DNA of 64,000 bases from Cunninghamia lanceolata (lineage: Eukaryota > Streptophyta > Pinopsida > Cupressales > Cupressaceae). The notes beneath the pieces are model-generated. The model had not been told where the DNA came from. It ran no database searches and worked only from the letters and a program-made list of their open reading frames with translations. Positions within the stretch are counted from its first letter, which is position 1; each line of letters opens with the position of its first letter. The stretch covers positions 10,021,216 through 10,085,215 of the forward strand of contig BSBN01000036.1 of NCBI GenBank assembly GCA_027924645.1. Reading direction: 5' to 3'. The translations under genes and the position numbers were made by a program. Positions 34,518-45,276 of this stretch are shown here, piece after piece.

Positions 34518-36583
34518 TCATGCCCATGGGGTATGAAGTGGATGAACAGATAGTGGAGCTGCATGTTCAACACATGCTAAGTCAGCCTAAAGATCCTAAG
34601 GCAGAAAGGTTTGGAACCTTTGAGGAGCTGAGTGTAAAAATACATGTAGAACTCAGGGAACCTGAGATTAAAAGAAAGGTGAGAAAAGAAGTAGAGCACA
34701 TTGCTCAAGGCCTAGGCATCTCAAAAGAGGCACTTGATGCCAGCCGGGAAAAGAGGAGGAAGGCTGAGGAAGAAGAGAAAAGTAAAGAAAGTGCTCCGGT
34801 TGAAGCTCCCACCCGGACCAGATCATCAAAGAGATCTGCACCTCCCACAACCAAAAGTTCTAAACCGGAAGTCCAGGCATCCGGTAAGAGATCCAAGACA
34901 AAAGCCACAAGGGCTTATGGAAGCCAAAAGGATGAAGAGGAAACAGAGTCAGATGAGGGAGTAAGAGAAATAAAGAAACAGAAGAAGAAAGGATCCGGTA
35001 AACCCTCCACAGGCCAAGACAAGGATGAAATGGCGGAGGTATCTGTTGAAAAGCCCACTCTGTCTCTAGAGAATGTAATCAAGTCGGTCACGGTGGATGG
35101 AAACCTTCAACCAATGACTGAATCTTATGATGACTTCAGTGAGGCTGACCAAAAGACTCTGCAGGAAGCCACAGTCAAATATCTTAACATATATAATAAG
35201 GCTTTCATTGAGATCATATCTCTTATTCCTAAAAGCCTAGAAAAGGAATTGGAAGTAAGAAAGAATAATGCTCATGCTAAAGATCTTGAGATCCGGGAGC
35301 AGATAGCTATTCAGCTATATCCTCAAATTGATCCCAAGACAATGAACATTATCTTCAAGGACTACAAAGATGAGTTCAGAAGCAAAGCCAGGATGAATCA
35401 ACTCATGCTTGGTGAGACTGACAAAGTGGCCCAAGAAACAGAAGAGATCCTCCGGAAGGCCTTCAAAAGGTTCAATCTTCCTGTTGTAGAGGACTTAGGT
35501 ACAGAAACAGCTGAGGACTTGGGACCCTCTGCTCCAGAAGAAGTGGCCCATGAACAAGCTAGCATCTCTCCTCCGGTTTCCCCTACAGTCTCCGGATCCA
35601 AAGAAGAAGAGCAATTACAGGAGAAGGAAGCAGTGGTGAAAGACAAAGAGGTTGACAGTTCCAAGACTGCAGAAGAAAAGAAACATCTGTCTCCGGCAAG
35701 AGACACTGCACAAACTGTTCAACAATTTTTGAGCAAAGAAACTTTAGAGATTGATGAACCGGAGCTTCTAAAAGGCCCATTCGACTTTGACTCTCTCTCT
35801 CCGGTACAAACAATGAAGATAGCTTCATTTGCAAATGCCAAGGCAAATGAAAAACTCCTGAAGTCTCATATGGAAGACTATGAGTTGATAGAGGTTGCTT
35901 CTGGAGTACTTGTAAAGATTATGCCATCAATCCAGATAGATCCGACAGCCTCCACTTCCGGTAATCTAAAAACCTTAGTCAGCAGTGTTGATACACATTT
36001 TGATTCTCTAGAAAAATCAGCTGAAGAAAAGGTCCGGAAGGAATTTTTGGATAAGAGATTTTCAGAAATATTAGAATTAATCTCTAAAGATAGGAAGATT
36101 GTAAGCATTGGAATAAAGAGCTTAGAGAATGCTCTTAAGGATGGCGGTGACATCTACAAATTTTGTATATCCTGGTCAAAGGCAACAGCAGCAATTGATA
36201 AGAAAATAAAAGAGGAACAGGATAAGCTACAAAGCTTATCTCAAAGTTTTGATCCTCTCTCTTCCTCCATAATAAATCAAGAATGTCAGACTATTGCAGT
36301 CTTGAATGAAATAAAGAATCTTGAGAAGGAAAGGAAGAATATCACTAACCGGATGGGAGAACTTAGAAGGATTATAATCCCTAAGTTGGAAACTATGCAT
36401 GAGGCCATCAGTGATGCTCAGACCACCGCCCAAACAAAAGATCCGACAGATCTCAAGCAGGCAGAAGCTTTTGCATTTTTGTTGAGTGGTCACATTTCAA
36501 TTTTGGACAGAATGAAGCAAAGTTGGGCTACAGAAATGATTCAATTGCAGACATCCTTTGCAGACATTCTTCAGTATATGTGA
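34518..36583 (+). pseudogene. Orphan ORF of the RT-less element, C-terminal part
   Basis: This continues the frame begun at 25485 and ends at TGA 36581-36583. In whole-protein numbering, residues about 415-510 are a Lys/Glu/Ser-rich disordered linker with a possible nuclear signal (KKQKKK). About 520-650 are predicted helical. A second acidic, Pro/Ser-rich linker lies at about 660-745. The C-terminus (about 830-1027) is helical and coiled-coil-like, ending in LQTSFADILQYM. I recognise no enzyme motif. Apart from the nested insertion the frame carries no stop, so it was intact until recently. A structural rather than catalytic role, for example in the particle or with chromatin, is a guess. 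Confidence 0.75.
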
Positions 36584-36815
36584 GTATGTAAATATGCGGC
36601 TATGTATAGAAAATTTTTGAAAATTTTGGTGTGCGGACCCCACCCTTTGCCATTGATGTCAAAGGGGGAGTGAGGAGTAGTGAAAAATAAGGAATCCAAC
36701 TAAGGGGGAGTTCCGGAAACTGTATATAAAGACAGAGCATCAGCAAAGGGGGAGCATAGTGAAAACACTTAGTCATTTTTCACTAAGTGTTGCCATCAAT
36801 GCCAAAGGGGGAGAT
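36584..36815 (+). promoter_or_regulatory. 3' UTR of the RT-less element with hairpin and repeated polypurine tracts
   Basis: AAGGGGGAG occurs four times (about 36662-36670, 36702-36710, 36746-36754, 36805-36813). The last is the functional-position polypurine tract, two bases from the LTR. Between the third and fourth, a perfect hairpin has arms 36764-36773 and 36782-36791 (AACACTTAGT and its inverse) around an eight-base loop. Confidence 0.75.
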
Positions 36816-37906
36816 TGTTGGCAAGAGACACTATATGGATTCATGGTTGTTGTCATTGATGGCAACAAAGGTCATCCCACATATCCGCAAGTCATGATGT
36901 GTCTCTACCGGAAGTCAGAATAAAGAATGTTGTGGTCCGGTGAACAAGAACAGAGCATGTGGCAAGGTCCGACAGATTGGTCCGGATCTCTCAGAGGAAG
37001 TGTCTTGGTGCAGTGCGGATTTGGGAAAGCCAAGAGGACTACCTTGAGTGGTATATTCCAAGGATTTAGCCTCCGGTGATGGACAAGGAAAAAGATATGA
37101 ATAGTTGAGTACCGGATTCCTGAGAGACAGTGAAAACAGAGGAAGAACTGACTGACAGAGTATCAGACTACTTTCCGGATGTGTTACTGTTGATGATAGA
37201 GGTTGTGAAGGCATGAATCATGTTTGGCCGACATGATTAATGATATCTACAAGTATATGCTTGATCCGCATTGCTTGGTGAGGAAGGATTCAGCCGACAG
37301 AACAAAAGTTTGTAAGAAACTAGACTGTTCCGGATGCCGACTAGAAAGGTGATGAAATTACTTGTGCGGATATATATAGAGGATGGATTTAGTTGTGAAG
37401 GGAGTGATGGTGCGAAGATATATGCGAATAAGTCCAGAACAGAGCAGAGGTAGCAAAAAGGATCCGGTATGTGAAAGATAGCAGAATAAAGAACAGAGGA
37501 AAGATGAAGTGCAGCAGATCAGTGTACTGAGCCTAACCGGAACTGAACTCCAGCATATGCAGATGCTTCCAATCAGTTCAAGACTGTGATTCTTATCACT
37601 TTGTAGACAGTGTGTCTTCTTGTAGGCAGTGGGCCTCTTGTGAGCAGTGTGCTCGGGCAGTGAGCCCTAATTGGCAAGTGCCATTTTGTAATTTCCTATT
37701 CTTCTAACAGAGAATAATTTTGGGTTAATCACCCTGTGGTTTTCTCCCTTAACAGGGTTTCCACGTCAAAAATACTGTGTCATGTGTTTCTTATTTCATG
37801 ATTAATGTTTTTGTGTTTGATTCTATGCTGCATCAATTAAAAAGAAAGTTCAATAAGGGAAATAATTAGGATAACTGATTCACCCCCCCCCTCTCAGTTA
37901 TCAACA
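36816..37906 (+). repeat. 3' LTR of the RT-less element
   Basis: TGTTGGCAAGAG to TTATCAACA. It differs from the 5' LTR by six bases and a C-tract two bases longer. Confidence 0.95.
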
Positions 37907-37911
37907 GAACC
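37907..37911. other. Target site duplication GAACC, right copy
   Basis: Matches 22493-22497. Confidence 0.93.
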
Positions 37912-37968
37912 AACATAATCTAGATCTCTATCATGAGGATCATCTTGATCTTCTGGAAGACCCCTGTT
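37912..37968 (-). pseudogene. Acidic last exon of the CACTA gene, 5' part
   Basis: On the minus strand the exon begins directly after a strong acceptor (a run of T ending in GCAG, AG at 37970-37969). It reads NRGLPEDQDDPHDRDLDYV before the retrotransposon. The frame continues at 22497. No stop is seen, so the exon was intact at the time of insertion. Confidence 0.6.
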
Positions 37969-38249
37969 CTGCAAAAAAAAACATTTAAAATGAAAAGTTA
38001 TTATTTATTTCATGCAATAATTTATTTTTCTGTTATATATCTAATATTACAACATATGAAACGAAACCATAATCATATGACATCATATCAAAGTGCACAT
38101 ACCATAATAAAATTTCAAAAAAGTTATAGCTAATATGTCATTCTAATGATGTAAAACATGCAACAATTCTAATAAACATTAGTAAAGATCATAAAAAAAA
38201 ATGTTATAAATTTAACTATGAACTATAAATTCTATTACATAGCCTTAAG
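37969..38249. other. AT-rich spacer, possibly intron
   Basis: Between the acidic exon acceptor and the PPR-derived array. Nothing else seen. Confidence 0.4.
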
Positions 38250-39840
38250 TGCTACAAATTGCTTGGTCAAAAGCTCCCATTTTGACACAGGCAAGGAGGA
38301 TGGTGGCAAAGGTTGTGGAATTTGGCTTTGCACCAGCCAATTACATTTGCTTTAAAATTTTTGAAGCCTTTTCAACAAATCCATTTTGTGCATATCCTGT
38401 AGTCATTGCAGTCCATGAGACCACATTTCTTTGAGGCATTTTATCAAACAGTGCATGTGCCTTGTCTATGCTTCCACATTTTGCATACATGTCTAACAAG
38501 GCAGTTGCAACTACAACATCTGACAAAATTCCTCTATCCTTTATGTATTGATGGATGTACATACCCTATTCCAAAGCTCCCATTTTAACATAGGCAGGGA
38601 GGATGCTGGCAAAGGTTGTGGAATTTGGATTTACACCAGTCAATTACATTTGCTTTAAAATTTCTGAAGCATTTTCAACAAATCCATTTTTTGCATATCC
38701 TGCAGTCATTGCAGTCCATGAGACCACATTTCTTTGAGGCATTCTGTCAAACAATTCACATGTCTTGTCTATGTTTCCACATTTTGCATACATGTCTAAT
38801 AGGGCAGTTGTAACTACAACATCTGACAAAATTCCTGTATCCTTTATGTATTGATGGATGTCCATACCCTATTCCAAAACTCCTATTTTGACACAGGCAG
38901 GGAGGATGTTGGCAAAGGTTGTGGAATTTGGCTTTACACCAGCCAATTGCATTTTCTTTAAAATTTCTGAAGCCTTTTCAACAAATCCATTTTGTGCATA
39001 TCCTACAGTCATTACAGTCCATGAGACCACATTTCTTTGACGCATTCTATCAAACAGTTCACATGCCTTGTCTATGCTTCCACATTTTGCATACATGTCT
39101 AACAAGGTAGTTGCAACTACAACATATGACAAAATTCCTCTATCCTTTATGTATTGATAGATGTACATACCCTATTCCAAAGCTCCCATTTTGACACAGG
39201 CAGAAGGATGGTGGCAAAGGTTGTGGAATTTGGCTTTACACTAGCCAATTGCATTTGCTTTAAATTTTTTGAAGCCTTTTCAACAAATCCATTTTGTGCA
39301 TATCCTGCAGTCATTGCAGTCCATGAGACCACATTTCTTTGAGGCATTATGTCAAATAGTTCACGTGCCTTGTCTATGCTTCCACATTTTGCATACATGT
39401 CTAACAAGGTAGTTGCAACTACAACATCTGACAAAATTCCTCTATCCTTTATGTATTGATGGATGTCCATACCCTATTCCAAAGCTCCCATTTTGACATA
39501 GGCAGGGAGGATGTTGGCAAAGGTTGTGGAATTTAGCTTTACACCAACTAATTACATTTTCTTTAAAATTTCTGAAACCTTTTCAACAAATCCATTTTGT
39601 GCATATCCTATAATCATTGCAGTCCATGAGACCACATTTCTTTGAGGTATTCTGTCAAACAGTTCATGTGCCTTGTTAATGCTTCCACATTTTGCATACA
39701 TGTCTAGCAGGGCAGTTGTAACTACAACATCTGACAAAATTCCTCTATACTTTATGTATTGATGGATGTACATACCCTATTCCAAAACTCCCATTTTGAC
39801 ACAGGTAGGGAGGATAGTGGCAAAAGTTGTGGAATTTGGC
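38250..39840 (-). pseudogene. Tandem array of five PPR-triplet units, pseudogene
   Basis: Five minus-strand units begin with M(D/Y)IHQYIKDRGILSDVVV at 38562, 38865, 39168, 39470 and 39773, so the period is 303 bases (one step is 302). Each 101-residue unit holds about three pentatricopeptide motifs: LLDMYAKCGSIDKARELFD, MPQRNVVSWTAMTAGYAQNG and LKQMQLAGVKPNSTTFA. PPR proteins of this PLS type bind organelle RNA. Each unit carries a TAG (plus-strand CCCTATTCC) at the same place, where related plant PPRs usually have Gln, so none is read through. The array has no transit peptide or C-terminal E/DYW region. It lies inside the CACTA-like element, in the sense direction, so capture of a gene fragment followed by amplification is likely. 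Confidence 0.85.
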
Positions 39841-41587
39841 TTTCAAACAACTCATACTCGTAGAGTCATGGTTTTAGGTCATGTATGTTATGGTAACAAC
39901 AAGGGATTCCAACTATGGTTACAATAGCTAAGACTGCCCTCATTTGTGACTGTAACAAGGTTCTTGGACAACATTACCTTGCTCTTCACACTAGGTACTA
40001 TATAGGCCAAGATTGGGTTGAAGAAATCACTTGATGGTTACCTATATAGTGATACCACACCCTAATACCCCATGCATTCTAAATAGCTTGAGATTTATAC
40101 AATACTCAACCAAGATGAAATTGTATCATTGTACCACACTTAACTATGAAAGTTTTTTCTTGACAACAATTTGTAATCTTTAGACTATTGGGATACTTGC
40201 CACAAATAAATATCAGGTCAATGACACAAGGCTTTTAAACAAAAACCATAATCCCAACTCTATATCCATCCCCTTGGAAGTCTCAAGGGCCACCTTGAGA
40301 CAAAAAATGCTAATGTACTATTATGACAGTTATGATTATCCACCATCGTTTCATTGTGCATTTGAAACATGAGATGAGGATTGGGGAGGTCTCCATTTGT
40401 AAAAACATGGAAAATACTCATGGCAAGATCTTTAAAATAGGCATATTCAACTTCAGGCATTTCTACAGACCCTAGGAAGGTGGATGTAAACTTAGTGACT
40501 TTAATTACCACCACAAAGACTATCCCCTTTGTGACTATGACAAGGTAACATTGGCATGCTCTTTATGACAATCCCTTCTCCATTGGGTGATGGCCTAATA
40601 ATATTTATCTCCTCTGTGATTTCAATGCCTCTCTAATGCACTATCATAGGAGTCTTGACAGTCCTTATGTATTAGTGAAGAAGGCTTCCAACAAATTAGA
40701 AAGGAGGGCTTAAGATTACATACAAAGTCCTAGTCTTCATACCCTAGTCACATATCACCCCTCTAAGAAGACCTCAAGACAATTGCCCTTTAATACAAGA
40801 AGTCAATGCAGTTTTAAAAGATAAAGTGCAAGAGGCCAAAGGACAAGAAAACTTAAGGCCTTAAGGGGTTTAAAGGAATAAAAATATAGGCTTGCAGACT
40901 CGACTTAAAACCCTAACCCTAGGTGGGTACCACCAGATACCACCAAAACCCTTTAACTTGGCATTGCAAAACCTTGTCCAATCTGATCGTGGGAAGTTGA
41001 AATCAAGCATGTACACTCACATATGACAGATAAGTATGCCTACCAAGTGGTTTGACATAAAAATGAATAGGCTTCAAATTATAACCATTCAAAGTAGGCC
41101 ACTGAAGTATATTGTACAGGTGCATTTCTAAGTGCTGCATTTAGATTTTTCATCATGGGAACCTAAATTTTTTGCAAAAAATGGTAGGAAATTTTAGGTT
41201 CCAACAAGTCCATTAGTTAGAGGCAGGAAAACAAGGGTTTTCTATTCATTATTAGCCCGTTAAACTTAAGCATATGAGATAGCATGGCACACACAAAATG
41301 TTGTGGATAATGACCACAAGATTAGGTTAATTGCGACCACTTTTTGTAAGCAAGCACAAGACTAGTATACTCATTATTATCCTAATGGAACCAAGAAGGG
41401 TCCCCAAAGATATAAGAGTAATCATTTGTCATCTAAGAGAAATCTTACATTTAAGGTCGCTAGGGCCAATAGAGAAGCACTTTAGAACTCATCTTACGCA
41501 TCAATAAACAATTCAACACAAGAAATTCAAATTGACATATCAACACAACAATATCCAACTAAGTTATTGAAAGTCAACTATTGATAC
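39841..41587. other. Unassigned DNA inside the CACTA-like element
   Basis: No credible coding region. It may contain introns or untranslated parts of the minus-strand CACTA gene. A palindrome cluster near 41158-41210 is listed separately. Phrases such as TGACTATGACAAGG recur here and near 44200. Confidence 0.4.
41158..41210. repeat. Nested palindrome
   Basis: Arms GGAACCTAAATTT and AAATTTTAGGTTCC (one-base bulge) enclose the perfect palindrome TTTTTTGCAAAAAA (41168-41181), which overlaps the left arm. It would form a cruciform or RNA hairpin. Confidence 0.55.
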
Positions 41588-42861
41588 CTCATTCTCCATC
41601 TAGATTACAAAATCGGTCCACTTTTTGCTTTGTAACATTTCCTTTTCAAATTGGCTTGGATGTCGGCCATATTTCTCCTCCTGTCAAAACATGGCACATG
41701 GACTAGTTAAACTAATTAATATGCAGTCATTTACTTTTTCCAAGGAAATAAATAAAATATCATTTAACTTATTAAATATACTTACAAATGTACAGATCAA
41801 GGCCTATAAACCTTTCTGGCCACTGTGATGCATGGCATGAAGTTTGTCAAGCCTAGCCTTGGAGGCCTTGTCCTAAAACATATACTAATTCAATTTAACT
41901 ATGCACAAATAAAATTTAAAAATCATTTAAAAAATTTCATATATTCTTATGAGCAAATTCAAATACCTGCGTACTCTCCTCACCGGACTTCCTCTGTACA
42001 TCAGACTTCTCATATGCTTTTACAAGCTCTTTCCATACTTTCAAACTTACATCAATTGGCCTTTTTTTGAGCCTTTGCTTGGGAGGGAGTTTTTTTATCT
42101 TCTTTGTTTGGTTGCACTGAAATCTCTTGCAGTTTTGAGACATTCGTAGCTTTATCTTCTTTACAGACCAACCTATACCAAATTCAGTCTTCATGTCTTG
42201 GATAACTGCATTTTGCAGGTGCATGGGTATCTTTGAGAATGGCAAATATAGATGGTCTTTGAACCATTGAAGGCATGATTCCTTCAACCTATTCACAAAT
42301 GTTTTCCCAGCATCCATCATTCAGGCATCCCCTAAACCCACATCATAGTCTATCTTGGTATCATAGGTACCAATGCAAGATGCAAAACATGGCGTGCTGG
42401 TCGAAGAAGTCTGTGTCCCAAGAGTGGGTGGGACATTGGAAGCCTCTGTTCCCTATTCCACATTTTTAGAGGTTATTGTTATTGATTTCCTCCTGGATCT
42501 TTTGCTTAATCCATGATTGGTTGGGGAATCAATTGATTCCCTTTGACACTATTGATTTGGTTGTAATGTTTCTGGGGCTTTACTAGATCATTTTTCTATG
42601 TATCTGGCAAGCATTGTCAAGTCCACACCATCCAATTTGTTCACTGCCTCTACCCCCAATATGGAAGCCAATGCCTCTTTATCTTTGTCAATATCACGTT
42701 CCTATAAAATAAATTTCTTCTTTTAAATTTACAAATAAAAAACTAAAAACTAAAAATCAAAGAAACAATGGAAACATTTACAAATCTATAAATTGACAAT
42801 GAATTACCTCATTGTGGCCAGAGTCTGCTCCCTTTGCTCTCTTCCCTCTATTGCTTGACAT
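41588..42861 (-). pseudogene. Ptta/En-Spm (Transposase_24-like, TnpA-type) gene, decayed but with clear introns
   Basis: Exon 1 is 42861-42808 (MSSNRGKRAKGADSGHNE), exon 2 is 42701-41967, exon 3 is 41872-41786 and exon 4 is 41680-41588. All introns are GT-AG and all junctions are phase 0. Exon 2 holds the family core (FGIGWSVKKIKLRMSQ, VWKELVKAYEKSDVQRKSGEES), exon 3 HAMHHSGQKG and exon 4 EEKYGRHPSQFEKEM. These match the order seen in plant Ptta/En/Spm proteins, which bind subterminal repeats of CACTA elements. Four in-frame stops in exon 2 and one each in exons 3 and 4 kill it. Several stops look like C-to-T changes. Further exons towards 37968 are likely but not identified. Confidence 0.8.
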
Positions 42862-43724
42862 TTTGAGGTGACCTAGGGCAAACTATTTCCATTCAGTCTG
42901 TGGAGGCAAACGAAGTACACACTGCTAGGTATGAAAGTTTTCATCTAGTTTTTCTGTATTCCTCAAGGTTTTTGACCTTTACTTTGTAGAGCAAATCATG
43001 AAGCTATTTTCCTATGAATCAATTGGTTCCTTGGGAGGGAATCTATAGTTCTTGGCCTAATTTTAGTTTGCTCACCCTCGTCTCAAAATCCCTATCTCCT
43101 CATATTGTCTCGACCAACCTCTGTTTTACTTTGCTCACCCTCGTCTCAAAAGCCCTAATTTTAGTTTGCTCACAATTGACTTGTCTTAAAGCACTCGACT
43201 ACTTTTTTAGGAAGGAAGTGAGAAAGTTGTGTTCAGAGAAAGGTATTGATGGTAATGATAAGTGAATTTGGGCATTAGGGTTTGAAAAATGCGTTCACTG
43301 CTCTCGGATGCAGAGGAAATAATGCAATGTCTACAATTTTACCCTCCTCCTTTGCAACCACATGAGACTTGAATGATTCACCTATAAACAAAACAATATT
43401 TACAACCCTTTCTTCACAATCCTCTCCATTTAATCGAAACAAAAATATATTTGGGAACGAAAAAAATTTATTGTAATTGTAACCTTACCTATGGTGTCAA
43501 AAACTAAATCGAATTTCTCATCTCTTCACACGGCGTTTTTCTCCTCTCTTCACGCGCCATTTTTCTCCTATAATTATCAAATTTATCATATATTAATTCA
43601 GGTGGGACTCCAACCCAAACGCTTGATCTCCAAACAAAAAATGAACACCAAAAATCAATAAAGTTTTGTTTTATTTTTTTTTATTTTGGGGTATGTGCAA
43701 GCAGGAATTTAAAAAAAAAAAATT
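42862..43724 (-). other. Upstream region of the CACTA Ptta-like gene
   Basis: Presumed 5' UTR and promoter, with repeats of TTTGCTCACCCTCGTCTCAAAA (about 43067-43170) and a direct repeat around TCTTCACRCG near 43520-43550. No gene seen. Confidence 0.4.
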
Positions 43725-43865
43725 GATCCAATAGTCGGTGCTATAGTTGGAGCAGTTATCGTCAACTTTAGCGCCGAATTTTAGGCCAAAAATGTAATAT
43801 GTTTGGGGTGCCAAAGGTGGCGCAAAGTGTGCCAAATTTAGCACCAATCAGTGCAAAATGATGTA
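43725..43865. repeat. Second subterminal motif array of the CACTA-like element
   Basis: CTTTAGCGCCGAATTTTA, GGTGGCGCAAA, AAATTTAGCACCAATC and related words repeat the vocabulary of 20945-21135. No CACTA inverted terminus follows, so the end is lost or diverged. Confidence 0.5.
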
Positions 43866-43880
43866 TTTTTCTTGGAAGTT

Positions 43881-45276
43881 GATAAAAATGTAACCTCACC
43901 AAATTTGGATTGTCCTTATAATAAGTAACTATATTTTGTTTCCATGATAGCATTTTGACTTCATGCTTCTCTTATGATTAGCTCAATAATGACTCACTCT
44001 TTCACGACCTTACACAGATGGTTGATGACAATCCTTATGCAAGTGATATGACTTTGGAAAAACCAAACAACTCTTCTCTTACTATCATGATGACATGATA
44101 TTGGGACTATATTGGCATCTTATGGAGTGTGCTTATGGTATTGTGATTTTCATTTCTATGTTCTCATTAACCTATTTTAGGTATTATGACAGTCATACAA
44201 TGACTAGACAATCCTCTCCACTTTGACTATGATAGTCCTATGCATGGTGTTTTCTTCATGATAGTCCCCAATAATGTGAATTATTGATAGTAGCTAGTTC
44301 AAATGGAGTTTTGGATGGTGTAGTAAGTTGTCCCTATGGCTCATGATAGTGCATGCCTTGGTTATGTCCTTGTGACATTACTCTCTAGATATCTCCTCTC
44401 TATAGTGACAAGGTTTCAAGAACATTACAACTTACGTAAGGTGTCAACTTGTCTCTTTAACCTCTGGACAACATGTCATAGATTAGATGAAAAGATCAAG
44501 GAGATGCATGTTATAGAGTATAAAACTCAAAAATCAAAGGTCTTTTTGGGCCTTTTTCCAACAATATGAGCAAAATTCAAACTTTAAACATGTAGCACAG
44601 GTACGATATGACTCATTCACATACATCACACATGTGGGACCACTAAGAAGGGAGGTAGGTTCCTAATATGAGCAATGACAATCGCACATAATGTTTAAAT
44701 TCACTTCAACAGATACTTGGGGTTATGATAGCTAATGGAGGGTTTTCTTTTCAAAGGAAACCATTAATTTTGGAGTGAAAGGTAATGGTGAAATATAACA
44801 TAATGTCCCTATAATTAAAGAATATCCAATGGCTATGATTAACCTAACAATGATCTAATGATGCGATTTCAAAATTAACATCCAAATTATCCTTCACTCC
44901 ATCAAGAATTTAAAATTTTGGTGCCAAAGACTCTTTGAGACTGTTTTGAGGGTTCTATGATAGTTTTGAGGGTTTTATGGCCACTTGGAGAGATATAGAT
45001 TGCCTTAAAATGACCCATAAAATAAAAAGGAGAATCAAATATAAAATAAATGTCTTTTTGATGTGAATTTGTAGTCATCTTGTAATCATAAGGTTTGAGC
45101 TCTAGTTGTCAAGATTCCACGTGTAAACTTTTTCTAAAGAGCAAAATGTTGCAATGTCCTATTTTGTTTTTCATAGTGCGTCTTAATGAAAAGCAAGTGT
45201 ATTAACAAGATAAATTCATGAATATTCTCTTGGTGCATAGCTGTTATGTGACTATTGTCATTGTTGTGTATTGCAG
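43881..45276. other. Unassigned DNA between two CACTA elements
   Basis: No credible gene. The stretch 43980-44600 repeats TGATAGTCC-like words also seen near 40550. Confidence 0.4.

Larger units (their letters stand above)
22498..37906 (+). mobile_element. Young RT-less LTR retrotransposon of the copia lineage, with nested chromovirus
   Basis: The LTRs are 1,089 and 1,091 bp (TGTTGG...TCAACA), with duplication GAACC at 22493-22497 and 37907-37911. A tRNA-Met primer site (23589-23600) and a polypurine tract (36804-36813) are both intact. By eye I count six substitutions and a two-base C-tract change between the LTRs, about 0.55 %. The interior carries a coiled-coil/zinc-knuckle ORF (23652-24830) and a 1,027-codon orphan ORF, and no protease, RT, RNase H or integrase. 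The U5-side block (about 23390-23470) matches the copia LTRs at 10774 and 16687 in the appropriate orientation. Without the 8,010-bp nested element and its duplication it would be about 7.4 kb. Mobilisation by a related autonomous copia element is inference. Confidence 0.93.
20930..43880 (-). mobile_element. CACTA-like (En/Spm) DNA transposon containing nested retrotransposons
   Basis: The left end starts CACTACAACAGAAG, typical of CACTA inverted termini. Next come about 200 bases of repeated TTTAGCGCC/TTTAGCACTG motifs. The same motif family recurs at 43725-43865, near the presumed right end. Between them, minus-strand exons of a Ptta/TnpA-like gene (41588-42861), an acidic last exon (37968-37912 joined to 22497-22357) and a PPR-derived array lie in the same direction. 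Removing the 15.4-kb retrotransposon leaves about 7.5 kb, a normal CACTA size. I did not find the matching right inverted repeat, so the right limit and the unity of the element are inference. Confidence 0.6.

Noticed and set aside
38250..39840. Regular 303-base array, possible CRISPR-like or satellite DNA
   Set aside because: Units encode recognisable PPR motifs, and there are no short repeats with unique spacers. The genome is eukaryotic.
43865..43960. Right inverted terminus of the CACTA-like element
   Set aside because: I looked for the reverse of CACTACAACAGAAG and found none. The right border is only an estimate.
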